Assembly: GCF_018221685.1 (NCBI RefSeq) | Contig: NZ_JAGJTM010000004.1 | Location: 624,287-688,286 of the forward strand | Direction: 5' to 3' | Length of the DNA: 64,000 nt | Origin: Bombella apis | GTDB taxonomy: Bacteria > Pseudomonadota > Alphaproteobacteria > Acetobacterales > Acetobacteraceae | Shown here: in pieces, positions 47,287 to 56,057 of the stretch | Layout: each line of letters opens with the position of its first letter | Numbering within the stretch: the first letter of the stretch is position 1 | Program-made: the position numbers and the translations under genes | The notes under the pieces: model-generated | Seen by the model: only the letters and a program-made list of their open reading frames with translations | Database searches by the model: none | Told to the model about the DNA's origin: nothing

Positions 47287-47526
47287 AAAGAAACAATTTG
47301 TAATCTTGTGTGCAGCAACCTGTTTTTTCTTGCCTTTTGCAAGGGAAACGGGTTTTGGAATGGCTGCCTTGCGCTGAGAGTGCTTGTCATTTCGATGTGA
47401 AAACGTCACAGAATGGATAGTAGAATGAAATCCCTATACAGGTGCGTCTGATACCACAGCCGGAAGGCTTGCTGGGCCGGCAGGATGATAGGGTGTGTGA
47501 AACCGGGAAACGATGGGGCTTTTGTT
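47287..47526. other. Intergenic region after the M17 aminopeptidase
   Basis: 240 bases with no gene. At 47317-47354 aacctgttt and aaacgggtt pair (8 of 9 with a G-T) around an inner cttgc/gcaag hairpin, followed by only two T; it could be a terminator for the aminopeptidase. Confidence 0.4.
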
Positions 47527-47928
47527 ATGAGTCGGAATGCTGATAATCGCATGCTTCAGTTGCTGCGTGATACGATCGTTTCCACAGTACGTGGTGAGGG
47601 GCCGGATCTTTCTGCCCGTCAGCTGGCTGTGTTTCTGAGCTGCTATCTGGAAGATGGCGCCCATACGGTGCGGGGCCTTGCCCAGTCTCTCAATGTGTCC
47701 AAACCAGCTATTACCCGTGCGCTGGACCGACTGAGCGAGCTTGATCTGGCCCGCCGCAAGGTGGACCCGCTGGACCGTCGTTCCATTCTTGTTCAGCGAA
47801 CCCTGAAAGGCTCGGCCTATTTGCGGGACCTGCGTGGCGTGATGGAAGAAGCCTGCGCTGATGATGTGGTTGTCCGTGCGCCTGTTCTTTCATCCGTGGC
47901 GTCTCTCCAGACCCGTCGGGCTGGCTGA
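47527..47928 (+). CDS. MarR-family transcriptional regulator
   Basis: A 133-residue winged helix-turn-helix protein. LSARQLAVFLSCYLEDGAHTVRGLAQSLNVSKPAITRALDRLSELDLARRKVDPLDRRSILVQRT shows helix 2-turn-helix 3 (about residues 45-65) and the DPxDRR wing. The start at 47527 is preferred to the open frame at 47485. The next gene is an aminotransferase starting five bases after the stop, so they are probably coupled. Ligand unknown. Confidence 0.88.
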   Translation: MSRNADNRMLQLLRDTIVSTVRGEGPDLSARQLAVFLSCYLEDGAHTVRGLAQSLNVSKPAITRALDRLSELDLARRKVDPLDRRSILVQRTLKGSAYLRDLRGVMEEACADDVVVRAPVLSSVASLQTRRAG

Positions 47929-47932
47929 TTTC

Positions 47933-49087
47933 TTGTCCGGGCCTGTCTCTTTTCTCGACCTGCCCGCCCAGCAGAGGCGTCTTGGGGCGGCCCTGCGGGA
48001 GCGGCTGGATCGGGTTCTGGCTCATTGCCGTTTCGTAATGGGGCCGGAAGTGGCGGAGCTGGAGGAGCGTCTGGCCCGTCATGGCGGTGCCAGACATGCT
48101 GTTGGCGTGTCCTCCGGGACGGATGCCCTGCTGATGGTTCTGATGGCGGAGGGCATTGGCCCCGGCATGGCGGTTTTTCTGCCAGCCTTTACCTACACGG
48201 CCACTGCGGAGGTGGTGCTTCTGCTGGGGGCGGTGCCAGTTTTTGTGGATGTGGACCCGCATACCTTCCAGATCAGTCTGCCATCTCTGGAGCAGCGTCT
48301 GGCGGATGTCCGGCAGGATGGTCGTCTGAAACCTGTAGCCATCATGGGGGTGGATCTGTTCGGGCAGCCAGCCCCATGGGATGAGCTGAACGATCTTGCC
48401 ACCCGGGAAGGGCTTTTTCTTGTTGCGGACTGCGCCCAGTCTTTTGGCGCTTCTTACAGGGGGCGCCGGCTGGGGCATGAGGCCAGAGCCACGACTTTGT
48501 CCTTTTTCCCTTCCAAACCGTTGGGATGTTATGGCGATGGCGGGGCCGTCCTGACGGACGATGACGACAGGGCCGCACTTTATCGCTCTCTGAGAAGCCA
48601 TGGGGAAGGGCCGCAGCGTTATGACGTGCAGCGCATCGGGCTGAATGCCCGGCTGGACAGTCTTCAGGCAGCTGTTCTGTTGGCCAAGATGGATGTTTTT
48701 GATGAGGAGCTGAAGAGGCGTGAGGCTGTGGCCTGTGCTTATGATGCTGGTCTGCCGTCGCTGGTCCGTCCGCCAGCACGGGTGCCGGAAAGCCAGAGCG
48801 CTTGGGCTGTCTATTGCGTGACCCTGCCATCCCGTGCCCTGCGGGACAGTCTGCGGGCCCGCCTTGCCGAGGCGGAAATCGCCACGGCCATCTATTATCC
48901 CATGCCGTTGCATCAGCAGCCAGCGTACCGGGCGGTGCATGATGGCGTTGCCCTGCCTGTGGCAGAGAGGATAGGAGAGCATGTGCTGGCCCTGCCGATC
49001 CATCCTGATCTTTCTGATGAGGCGGTTGCGCATGTGCTGGCTGTGACTGGAACATGGGCGGAGGAGCAGGATGAGCCGCAACAATAA
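47933..49087 (+). CDS. DegT/DnrJ/EryC1/StrS-family aminotransferase
   Basis: A 384-residue PLP-dependent enzyme of the sugar-aminotransferase type. SFLDLPAQQRRLGAALRERLDRVL and VGVSSGTDAL are family hallmarks, VADCAQSFGASYRGRRLGHEA and FFPSKPLGCYGDGGAV carry the PLP site (Lys in SKPLG), and RLDSLQAAVLLAKM ends the core. The first natural start is the TTG at 47933, which begins just before SFLDLPAQ and after the MarR stop; the frame continues upstream to 47861 inside the MarR gene. It is usually found with dTDP- or UDP-sugar genes; none is adjacent, so its product is not clear. Confidence 0.85.
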   Translation: MSGPVSFLDLPAQQRRLGAALRERLDRVLAHCRFVMGPEVAELEERLARHGGARHAVGVSSGTDALLMVLMAEGIGPGMAVFLPAFTYTATAEVVLLLGAVPVFVDVDPHTFQISLPSLEQRLADVRQDGRLKPVAIMGVDLFGQPAPWDELNDLATREGLFLVADCAQSFGASYRGRRLGHEARATTLSFFPSKPLGCYGDGGAVLTDDDDRAALYRSLRSHGEGPQRYDVQRIGLNARLDSLQAAVLLAKMDVFDEELKRREAVACAYDAGLPSLVRPPARVPESQSAWAVYCVTLPSRALRDSLRARLAEAEIATAIYYPMPLHQQPAYRAVHDGVALPVAERIGEHVLALPIHPDLSDEAVAHVLAVTGTWAEEQDEPQQ

Positions 49088-49487
49088 GTTTCTTCTGGTT
49101 TTTGCGGTGGCGGTGATCGTGCCGGTCGTGCTGATCTGGACGGTGGCGTGGCCCATTCTGCGCCCCTGGTCCCTGCCGGACATTGCCCGTGGGACAGTGC
49201 AGGAAGCTGGAGAAGAGCGGAACCTCATGGCCGATGAGATCACGGCCATGAACCAGTGGTTGCACCAGCACCAGACAGGCTGGGGAATTTCTGGCGAGGT
49301 CCCCCCCAAGGATACACCGGCGGAGGCTGTTTATCAGCTTTCCAGTGCCGATGGTCAGGCCGTCATTCTGTCAGCCTGGCACTTCCGGCATGGTGCCGAT
49401 GTGGTGGGTATCCAGACAAAGGCAGGTGGGGCGTACCGGATGCGTTCTTTCGAACGTGGGACACTCCATCTGCCTGATCTTCCCTGA
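49071..49487 (+). CDS. Hypothetical membrane-anchored protein
   Basis: A 138-residue protein with a short basic N terminus, one hydrophobic helix (about residues 7-29, FLLVFAVAVIVPVVLIWTVAW) and a soluble periplasmic domain (ISGEVPPKDTPAEAVYQLSSADGQAVILSAW). No known family. It overlaps the end of the aminotransferase gene by 17 bases with GAGGAG upstream of the ATG, so it is translated from the same mRNA. A function cannot be given. Confidence 0.65.
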   Translation: MSRNNKFLLVFAVAVIVPVVLIWTVAWPILRPWSLPDIARGTVQEAGEERNLMADEITAMNQWLHQHQTGWGISGEVPPKDTPAEAVYQLSSADGQAVILSAWHFRHGADVVGIQTKAGGAYRMRSFERGTLHLPDLP

Positions 49488-49499
49488 GGGGAAAGTCGC

Positions 49500-50702
49500 T
49501 CATTTTTTGGGCGGAGAGGCTGAGCCATCCGTCTCCTTTTTTGTGCTGTCAGATTGTTCCTGCCTGTTTCTGGCCATTTCCAGCTGGGTCAGCTCACTGG
49601 TTTCCAGCTGGGTTTTTGTAGCATCCGCCAGTGGTGGAGTCGCCTTGTCAAACACGGCCAGCAGAGCGGCCGTGATGGGGGACGCCAGCACAAGCCCTGG
49701 CACACCAAGGATGGAGCCGAAAACACTCTGTGACAGGATGGCCAGAGCAGGCGGCATGTGAACGGCCCGCCGCTGGATGAGGGGGGCCAGGATGTTCCCT
49801 TCGCAGAACTGGATGATGCTGTAGAGAATGGCCACGAAGAAAGCCTCTCGTGTGCCGAGGGACAGGCTGATGAGCAGGGCGGGCACAGCCCCCAGGATGG
49901 CCCCGATATAGGGTATGAAGTTGCAGAGCCCGGCCACGACGCCCAGAGCAAGGGCCAGCGGAATGCCGATCAGATACAGGCCGAGGCCGGAGAAAAGACC
50001 GACAGCCAGCATGTCCAGAGCCTGTCCGGCGGTCCATGCCCAGAGAGTGTTGCCTGCACTGTAGAGGAGGTTGCGTGCGGTTTCCCGCTGGTTGGGCGGT
50101 ACGAGCCGAAGAAAGCCGTTGATGTAGAGGGACGGGGAGACGGCAAAATAGAAGGCTGAAATCAGCACGACAAAGAGCGTACCAACCAGACCGAAAGCGC
50201 TGCCCAGCAGGCCGGTGACGGACCCGGCAAGACCAAAGCCAAAGCTGCTGAGGGGGGTTGTTGCATCATTGCCGCCCAGCGAGACGGGCAGGTGGTCCAG
50301 CACCATCTGCCCGATGGTTGTCTGGGAGAGATGCTGGTGCATGTCACCGGACTGTGCAACCAGGGCGTTCTTGAGGGCAATGAACTGTTCCCCGATGGCC
50401 GGGCCGTTGCTCCAGACCAGAGCCGTCATGATGCCAATGACAGCGAGGGCGACAAGGCTGACAGCAACCGGATAGGGAATGAATTTCATGTGTCGCCGCA
50501 GGATGCGGGCCAGCCCGTGCAGAACAATGGCCATCAGCGTGGCAGCAAACAGGACCGCCAGTACCTCGCCCATGAGCCAGATGGCCAGCATGATGAGGGA
50601 AAGCCATAACGTCAGGCGAATGATGCCGTAGATACGGTCCAGCGCATTGGCGGGAGTCTGCTGTGCCGCAGGAATGGGAGGGCGGCTGAAGAAAAAAGAC
50701 AT
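49500..50702 (-). CDS. AI-2E family transporter (PerM-like)
   Basis: A 400-residue protein with about eight helices and the conserved GLCNFIPYIGAILGAVPALL segment, GNILAPLIQRRAVHMPPALAILSQ and GVPGLVLASPITA of the AI-2E/PerM family. Family members export small molecules or act as Na+/H+ antiporters. The last 50 residues are a charged, probably disordered cytoplasmic tail (ATKTQLETSELTQLEMARN). In many alphaproteobacteria a perM gene sits near purM/purN and hdaA, as here. Confidence 0.9.
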   Translation of the reverse strand: MSFFFSRPPIPAAQQTPANALDRIYGIIRLTLWLSLIMLAIWLMGEVLAVLFAATLMAIVLHGLARILRRHMKFIPYPVAVSLVALAVIGIMTALVWSNGPAIGEQFIALKNALVAQSGDMHQHLSQTTIGQMVLDHLPVSLGGNDATTPLSSFGFGLAGSVTGLLGSAFGLVGTLFVVLISAFYFAVSPSLYINGFLRLVPPNQRETARNLLYSAGNTLWAWTAGQALDMLAVGLFSGLGLYLIGIPLALALGVVAGLCNFIPYIGAILGAVPALLISLSLGTREAFFVAILYSIIQFCEGNILAPLIQRRAVHMPPALAILSQSVFGSILGVPGLVLASPITAALLAVFDKATPPLADATKTQLETSELTQLEMARNRQEQSDSTKKETDGSASPPKK

Positions 50703-50772
50703 CGGGCGGGGCAGTTCCTGTGAGGGGCGGCGAAGATGACGAAAGAGATAATGTGGCTTATTTCACGGCAGG

Positions 50773-52689
50773 TCAATTTGTGGCTTTTTCAAGTTCATCC
50801 TGCGCTTCCAGCCAGTGCATTTCCGTTTCGTCCTGTTTCTGGCTGACGAGGGCGAGATCGCTGTTCAGCGTGGCAATATCTTCTGCACGGCTGGACTGAT
50901 AAAGGTCTGGGTCGGCCAGTTTGGCTTCCAGCTGGGTTTTGGCTTTTTCCAGCCGTTCCAGCCGTGTTTCCAGATCACGGATCTTGCGGCGGAGTGGAGC
51001 GAGCTGGCGGGTCTGCTCCTTGCGCTGGGCACGCTGCTGGTTCCTGTCCGGCTGCGGGATGTCATCATCCGTGTCTTTCCGGGACCGGGCTGCCTGACGC
51101 TGGTTTTCCTGCGTGGCCTGTCTGGCCCGTTCGTCCAGCCATGTGCGGTAATCGTCCATGTCGCCGTCAAAAGGCGTGATCGTCCCGTTTTCGGCAATCC
51201 AGAGCTGGTCAGCGACGGATTCCACCAGATGGCTGTCATGGCTGATGAGAATGACGGCCCCTTCAAACTCACCGAGGGCACGGATGAGCGCATCACGGGC
51301 ATCAAGGTCCAGATGGTTGGTCGGTTCGTCCAGCAGCAGCAGATGGGGAGCGTGGCGGGTGGCCAGAGCCAGAAGCAGGCGAGCTTTCTCGCCACCGGAG
51401 AGGTTGCTGACAGGGGTTTCCGCCCGTTCTGCATCCAGTCCGAAACGGGCCAGCTGGGCACGGACCTGTGGCGGGGTGGCCTCCTTCAGCGTATGGGCCA
51501 TGTGCTGGACGGGGGTTTCATCCAGAACCAGCTCATCCGTCTGATGCTGGGCAAAATAGCCGACCCGCAGGCGGGAGGAGGCCTGCACCTCGCCGGACAT
51601 GGGAGACAGCTGCCCTGCCAGAAGTTTGGCGAAGGTGGATTTGCCGTGCCCGTTGCGCCCCAGCAGGGCTATCCTGTCCTCACTGTCCAGCCGGAGGGAG
51701 AGGCGGCGCAGGATGGCCGTCTCACCATAGCCGACGGACACGTCATCCAGTTTCAGCATGGGGGGGGGCAGGGCACCGGGGGCCGGGAAGGAGAAATGGG
51801 TGGGGGTGTCCTCCACCACCGCATCAATCTGCGGGAGGCGGGCCAGAGCCTTCAGGCGGGACTGGGCCTGCTTGGCTTTCGTGGCCTTGGCCCGGAAGCG
51901 GGCCACGAAGGCCTCCATCTTCGCCCGCTGGTCCGCCAGCTTTTCGGCCTGCCGGTTCTGCTGGAGCCTCTGTTCCGTGCGTATCTGCACGAAGCGTTCA
52001 TAGCCGCCGGGGGTGAGAGAGAGTTTTTTCTGGTCCAGATGGGCAATGGCCTGCACGCTGTTGTCCAGCAGCGCACGGTCATGGCTGACGATCAGGGCCG
52101 CACCGGGGAAGCGGGCCAGCCAGTTCTCCAGCCAGAGCGTGGCCTCGATGTCCAGATGGTTCGTCGGCTCGTCCAGCAGCAGGAGGTCGGGGGCCAGAAA
52201 GAGCGCACTGGCTAGGGCCACACGCATCCGCCATCCGCCCGAGAAATCATTGACGGGACGCTGCTGCGCCGCCTGATCGAATCCCAGACCCGCAAGAATG
52301 GTGCTGGCCCGGGCTGGCGCACTGTGGGCATCGATGGCGAGCAGGCGTTCATGCACGTCCGCCAGATGGGTCGGGTCTGTCGTGCTGTCGGCCTCTGCCA
52401 GAAGGCGGGTGCGTTCCTCATGGCTGTTCAGGACCGTGTCCAGAAGAGAGAGGTGGCCGGAGGGTGTTTCCTGCTTCACCCGGCCCATCGTGGCACGGCC
52501 GGAAAGGGTGATGCTGCCGCCATCGGGAGAGATGTCCCCGGCAATGGCGGCCAGAAGGGTGGATTTTCCTGCCCCGTTATGACCGATCAGCCCGATGCGC
52601 CGCCCGGGTTCGATGGTGAGGGAGGCCTGGTCGAGCAGGGTACGGCCTGCGATGCGCAAGGTAAGATCGGTAATGGAAAGCAGACTCAC
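50773..52689 (-). CDS. ABC-F family ATP-binding protein (YheS-like)
   Basis: A 638-residue tandem ATPase without membrane helices. First cassette: Walker A GHNGAGKST (about residues 35-43), signature FSGGWRMR, Walker B LLLLDEPTNHLDI. Second: GRNGHGKST, LSGGEKAR, LLLLDEPTNHLDLD. The linker between them (about 235-285, ADQRAKMEAFVARFRAKATKAKQAQSRL) is the P-site tRNA-interaction motif. A C-terminal coiled coil (about 560-635) follows. Length and layout match YheS; ABC-F proteins act on stalled ribosomes. Divergent from ndk. Confidence 0.92.
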   Translation of the reverse strand: MSLLSITDLTLRIAGRTLLDQASLTIEPGRRIGLIGHNGAGKSTLLAAIAGDISPDGGSITLSGRATMGRVKQETPSGHLSLLDTVLNSHEERTRLLAEADSTTDPTHLADVHERLLAIDAHSAPARASTILAGLGFDQAAQQRPVNDFSGGWRMRVALASALFLAPDLLLLDEPTNHLDIEATLWLENWLARFPGAALIVSHDRALLDNSVQAIAHLDQKKLSLTPGGYERFVQIRTEQRLQQNRQAEKLADQRAKMEAFVARFRAKATKAKQAQSRLKALARLPQIDAVVEDTPTHFSFPAPGALPPPMLKLDDVSVGYGETAILRRLSLRLDSEDRIALLGRNGHGKSTFAKLLAGQLSPMSGEVQASSRLRVGYFAQHQTDELVLDETPVQHMAHTLKEATPPQVRAQLARFGLDAERAETPVSNLSGGEKARLLLALATRHAPHLLLLDEPTNHLDLDARDALIRALGEFEGAVILISHDSHLVESVADQLWIAENGTITPFDGDMDDYRTWLDERARQATQENQRQAARSRKDTDDDIPQPDRNQQRAQRKEQTRQLAPLRRKIRDLETRLERLEKAKTQLEAKLADPDLYQSSRAEDIATLNSDLALVSQKQDETEMHWLEAQDELEKATN

Positions 52690-52773
52690 GCAGGCCCTCG
52701 GACGATGAAAATACGAAAAAAGATGCCCCGAACACTACCAGAAACAGGTTTTTTCCTCTAGGGGAGGCTGATT

Positions 52774-52785
52774 ATAGACGTCTAT
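52774..52785. promoter_or_regulatory. 12-bp perfect palindrome upstream of ndk
   Basis: atagacgtctat is a perfect inverted repeat 17 bases before the ndk ATG and between divergent genes. It may be an operator; the regulator is unknown and chance is possible. Confidence 0.3.
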
Positions 52786-52801
52786 TACTGAGGAGGGTCT
52801 T

Positions 52802-53224
52802 ATGGCTCTGGAACGTACACTGTCCATCATCAAGCCTGATGCCACACGTCGCAACCTGACCGGCAAGGTGAATACTGTATTCGAGAATGCAGGCCTGCGC
52901 ATCGTGGCCCAGAAGCGCATCCAGCTGACAGAGAAGCAGGCTGGTGCTTTCTACGAAGTCCACAAGGACCGCCCCTTCTTTGGTGAGCTGGTGTCCTTCA
53001 TGTGCTCCGCTCCGGTGGTCGTGCAGGTTCTGGAGGGCGAGAATGCTGTTGCCCACCATCGTGACGTGATGGGTGCCACCAACCCGGCCGAAGCCGCAGA
53101 GGGAACCGTCCGCAAGCTTTATGCCCAGAGCATTGGCGAGAATTCCGTTCATGGCTCTGACAGCCTCGAGAATGCAAAGCGTGAGATTTCTTTCTTCTTT
53201 GCCGAGACGGAAATCCTGCCCTGA
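52802..53224 (+). CDS. ndk: Nucleoside diphosphate kinase
   Basis: A 140-residue housekeeping enzyme that transfers the gamma-phosphate among NTPs. [18 protein letters not shown], the active-site [21 protein letters not shown] and the phosphorylated His in NSVHGSDS are all present. AGGAGG five bases before the ATG gives a strong ribosome site. Divergent from the ABC-F gene. Confidence 0.97.
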   Translation: MALERTLSIIKPDATRRNLTGKVNTVFENAGLRIVAQKRIQLTEKQAGAFYEVHKDRPFFGELVSFMCSAPVVVQVLEGENAVAHHRDVMGATNPAEAAEGTVRKLYAQSIGENSVHGSDSLENAKREISFFFAETEILP

Positions 53225-53272
53225 TCCCTCTCTGAATGGAGAGCGGCATGGGGCATCGGCCCCTATAAGAAA

Positions 53273-53296
53273 GGGAGCCGGAGACGGCTCCCTTTT
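53273..53296. terminator. Bidirectional terminator between ndk and purN
   Basis: gggagccg-gaga-cggctccc is a perfect 8-base stem with a GAGA tetraloop, followed by TTTT on the plus strand and TTTCTTAT on the minus strand. It serves the two convergent genes. Confidence 0.9.
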
Positions 53297-53320
53297 CTGT
53301 ATCCAGCTGGTGGATCCTGT

Positions 53321-53911
53321 TCAGGAAATCTGCCGTCCCTCGATGAACCGGCGCAGTGTTTCCGGGTAGAGGCGGTGTTCCTGCTCCAGAACACGGGCTG
53401 CCAGAGTGTCAGCATCATCGCCGGGCAGGACGGGGACATGGGCCTGGGCCAGAATGGGGCCTTCATCCACACCATCCGTTACGAGATGGATGGTGCAGCC
53501 ATGCTCCTTGGCCCCAGCCTTAAGGGCGGCCTCATGCGTATGCAGGCCGGGGAAGGCGGGCAGCAGGCTGGGATGGATGTTGATCATGCGGCCCTGCCAC
53601 TGCTGGACAAGCCAGGGGGTCAGCACCCGCATGTAGCCTGCAAGGCAGATCAGCTTCGCACCAGAGGCCCGGACGGCCTCGTCCAGTGCCCGCTCATGAG
53701 CTTCACGATCCTTGCCGTATTCCTTGTGGGGAATGCAGAGTGTTTTTATTCCAGCCCTGCTGGCCGTTTCCAGCCCGGCCGCATCGGCCCGGTTGCTGAG
53801 GACAAGAACGATCTCGGCAGGAAAGTCTGGCCGGGCACAGGCTTCCATCAGGGCGACCATGTTGCTGCCACGACCGCTGATGAAAACGGCGATGGGGGTC
53901 TTCTTCACCAT
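53321..53911 (-). CDS. purN: Phosphoribosylglycinamide formyltransferase
   Basis: A 196-residue purine-pathway enzyme that formylates GAR with 10-formyl-THF. AVFISGRGSNMVALM, ICLAGYMRVLTPWLVQQW, NIHPSLLPAFPGLHTH (catalytic Asn/His) and VTDGVDEGPILAQA are typical. Seven bases after purM. Purine synthesis genes purM and purN in this order are standard. Confidence 0.96.
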   Translation of the reverse strand: MVKKTPIAVFISGRGSNMVALMEACARPDFPAEIVLVLSNRADAAGLETASRAGIKTLCIPHKEYGKDREAHERALDEAVRASGAKLICLAGYMRVLTPWLVQQWQGRMINIHPSLLPAFPGLHTHEAALKAGAKEHGCTIHLVTDGVDEGPILAQAHVPVLPGDDADTLAARVLEQEHRLYPETLRRFIEGRQIS

Positions 53912-53918
53912 TGGTTCC

Positions 53919-54977
53919 TCAGCTCAGATTCAGCGGGGAGGTGAGGCGGAACGGCGTGCTGCTGCGGACGACACGGCCAATCAGCATGGCTTCTTCATCA
54001 CGCTGTTCCAGCTCTGCCATGACCTTCTCCGGCTCGCTGGTGACCAGCACCATGCCGATGCCGCAGTTGAAGACCTTCAGCATTTCATCCTCGCTGACAG
54101 GTCCCTGTTCGGCAAGCCATGAGAAGATGCCGGGGATCGGCCAGCTCTGCCCGTCCACTTCCACACCCAGCCCTTCAGGCAGGACACGGGGCAGGTTCCC
54201 GGGCAGGCCGCCACCGGTGATATGGGCGCAGCCATTGATCAGCTTCTTCTCATGCAGGGCAAGGACGGTGCTGACATAGAGGCGTGTGGGCGTCAGGAAG
54301 GCTTCGGCCAGCGTCTGCTTCGGGGAGAAGGGGGCAGGGTCGTTCCAGCTCAGGCCGGAGGCTCCCACGATGTGGCGGACGAGGGAGAAGCCGTTGGAAT
54401 GGACACCGGAGGATGGCAGGGCGATCAGGCTGTCGCCTTCATGGATGGTGGCGGGCAGCATGGCATCACGTTCCACGGCACCAACGCTGAAGCCTGCAAG
54501 GTCGTAATGGCCCTTGCCATAGAGTCCCGGCATTTCAGCCGTTTCACCCCCCACCAGGGCGCAGCCGCTTTCCTTGCAGGCGTTGGTAATGCCCTTGATG
54601 ATCCGTTCCGCCACGGCGACGGAAAGGCTGCCCGTTGCCATGTAGTCTAGGAAGAAGAGCGGCTGGGCACCCTGCACGATCAGGTCATTGACGCACATGG
54701 CCACGAGGTCGATGCCGATCTCATCATGCAGGCCGCTTTCGATGGCGAGCAGGAGCTTCGTGCCCACACCATCCGTGCAGCTGACGAGCACGGGGTCTTT
54801 CAGGCCCGCTGCCTTGGGGTCGAACAGGGCACCGAACCCTCCAAGCCCGCCCATGACACCGGGGCGTGTCGTGGCCTTGGCCGCCGGCTTGATGGCATCG
54901 ACCAAGGCATCTCCGGCTTCGATGTCCACACCGGCTGCGGCGTAACTGGCACTGGGGGAGGAGGATGTCTTGGTCAT
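53919..54977 (-). CDS. purM: Phosphoribosylformylglycinamidine cyclo-ligase
   Basis: A 352-residue AIR synthetase. SYAAAGVDIEAGDALVDAIK, SCTDGVGTKLLLAIESG (phosphate-binding), CVNDLIVQGAQPLFFLDY, LVGGETAEMPGLY and SGVHSNGFSLVR are conserved. The frame is open much further upstream (to 55577, antisense to hdaA) but the ATG at 54977 matches the family length. First of purM-purN, divergent from hdaA. Confidence 0.96.
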   Translation of the reverse strand: MTKTSSSPSASYAAAGVDIEAGDALVDAIKPAAKATTRPGVMGGLGGFGALFDPKAAGLKDPVLVSCTDGVGTKLLLAIESGLHDEIGIDLVAMCVNDLIVQGAQPLFFLDYMATGSLSVAVAERIIKGITNACKESGCALVGGETAEMPGLYGKGHYDLAGFSVGAVERDAMLPATIHEGDSLIALPSSGVHSNGFSLVRHIVGASGLSWNDPAPFSPKQTLAEAFLTPTRLYVSTVLALHEKKLINGCAHITGGGLPGNLPRVLPEGLGVEVDGQSWPIPGIFSWLAEQGPVSEDEMLKVFNCGIGMVLVTSEPEKVMAELEQRDEEAMLIGRVVRSSTPFRLTSPLNLS

Positions 54978-55148
54978 GGGGGTATGATGTCCCTGCTGGT
55001 TGATGCTGGTGCCTTTATAGAGCATCCTGCGTGAAGACGGAATGTGCAGGACTGTCAAATCATTTCGGTTTTGTGAAAGAATGGGAAACCTTCTGCTCCC
55101 CGATGACAGGGGCAGGCAGGCTGAGGCAAGGGGGCGGATGAAGCGGGG

Positions 55149-55859
55149 ATGACAGACGCACGGGTACAGCTGGTGTTGGATCTTCAGCAGGACCGTCCTT
55201 TCTCGGCGGAACGGTTCATTGCTGGTTCGTCCAATGCGTCGGCGCGTGCATGGCTGGCACGGGCCCGCTGGCCGGAAGGGAGGCTCTGGCTGTGGGGGCC
55301 TGCGGGTACAGGCAAAAGCCATCTGCTGCATGTCTGGGCGCAGCAGAATGGGGCTGTGCAGTTCGAGGCTGCGGCACTGTCCTGTGATGCAGATGGGGCC
55401 CTGCTGGTGGCGGGGCAGAAGCTGGAGCCGGGCGTGACCCCGTTCGTGATCGACCATCTGGAAGGGCTGGAGCAGAAACAGGAAGTGGCGCTGCTGCATC
55501 TGCTCAACCGTGCTCATGCGGCGGGCAGGCGGGTGCTCATGGCATCCCGGCACCCACCGGCACGCCGTTTTTTCCATCTGCCAGACCTTGCGAGTCGGCT
55601 CAGGGCGACCATGACAGCGGGGCTGGAAGAGCCAGAGGATGAGTTGCGGGCAACCCTGCTGCTGTCTCTCATGGCTGAGCGGCAGCTTGTCGTGCCACAG
55701 TCCGTCACGGACTGGCTCTGGCGTCAGCTGCCCCGGACAGGGGAGGCACTGGTCCGGGCGGTGAACAGACTGGATGATGCCGCCATGAAACGGGGCAGCG
55801 CCATCAGCCGTGCTCTGGCCATGGAGGTGCTGGCCGATCTTCTCAAAGAAGAAGACTGA
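55149..55859 (+). CDS. hdaA: DnaA-related regulatory protein HdaA
   Basis: A 236-residue AAA+ protein homologous to the DnaA ATPase domain. The N-terminal QLVLDL is the expected beta-clamp-binding motif. Walker A is GPAGTGKSHLL (about residues 50-60); Walker B reads FVIDHLEGL, with the family's acidic pair partly altered. It stimulates DnaA-ATP hydrolysis with the sliding clamp, limiting re-initiation. The position between purM and ppk is the normal alphaproteobacterial one. Confidence 0.92.
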   Translation: MTDARVQLVLDLQQDRPFSAERFIAGSSNASARAWLARARWPEGRLWLWGPAGTGKSHLLHVWAQQNGAVQFEAAALSCDADGALLVAGQKLEPGVTPFVIDHLEGLEQKQEVALLHLLNRAHAAGRRVLMASRHPPARRFFHLPDLASRLRATMTAGLEEPEDELRATLLLSLMAERQLVVPQSVTDWLWRQLPRTGEALVRAVNRLDDAAMKRGSAISRALAMEVLADLLKEED

Positions 55860-56057
55860 TGGAGCCTTGCATGGTCCAGGGGAAGAAATAAGAGGCGGTT
55901 TTCTGCCAGATCAGGAACTGTCCAGTCCCAATTGCATTTGTTACCTGCAAGGCTGAAATACTATCTTAATAATTGTCATATTGACGGAACCTCTGTCTTA
56001 TTGAAGCAATAAAGAAGCGGGATTGTGCCTGCTGACCAGCCAGGTGAGGAGACTGTC

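Noticed and set aside
53919..55577. A longer purM beginning at 55577 (552 residues)
   Set aside because: The upstream part is antisense to hdaA and shows no PurM similarity; the ATG at 54977 gives the family length.
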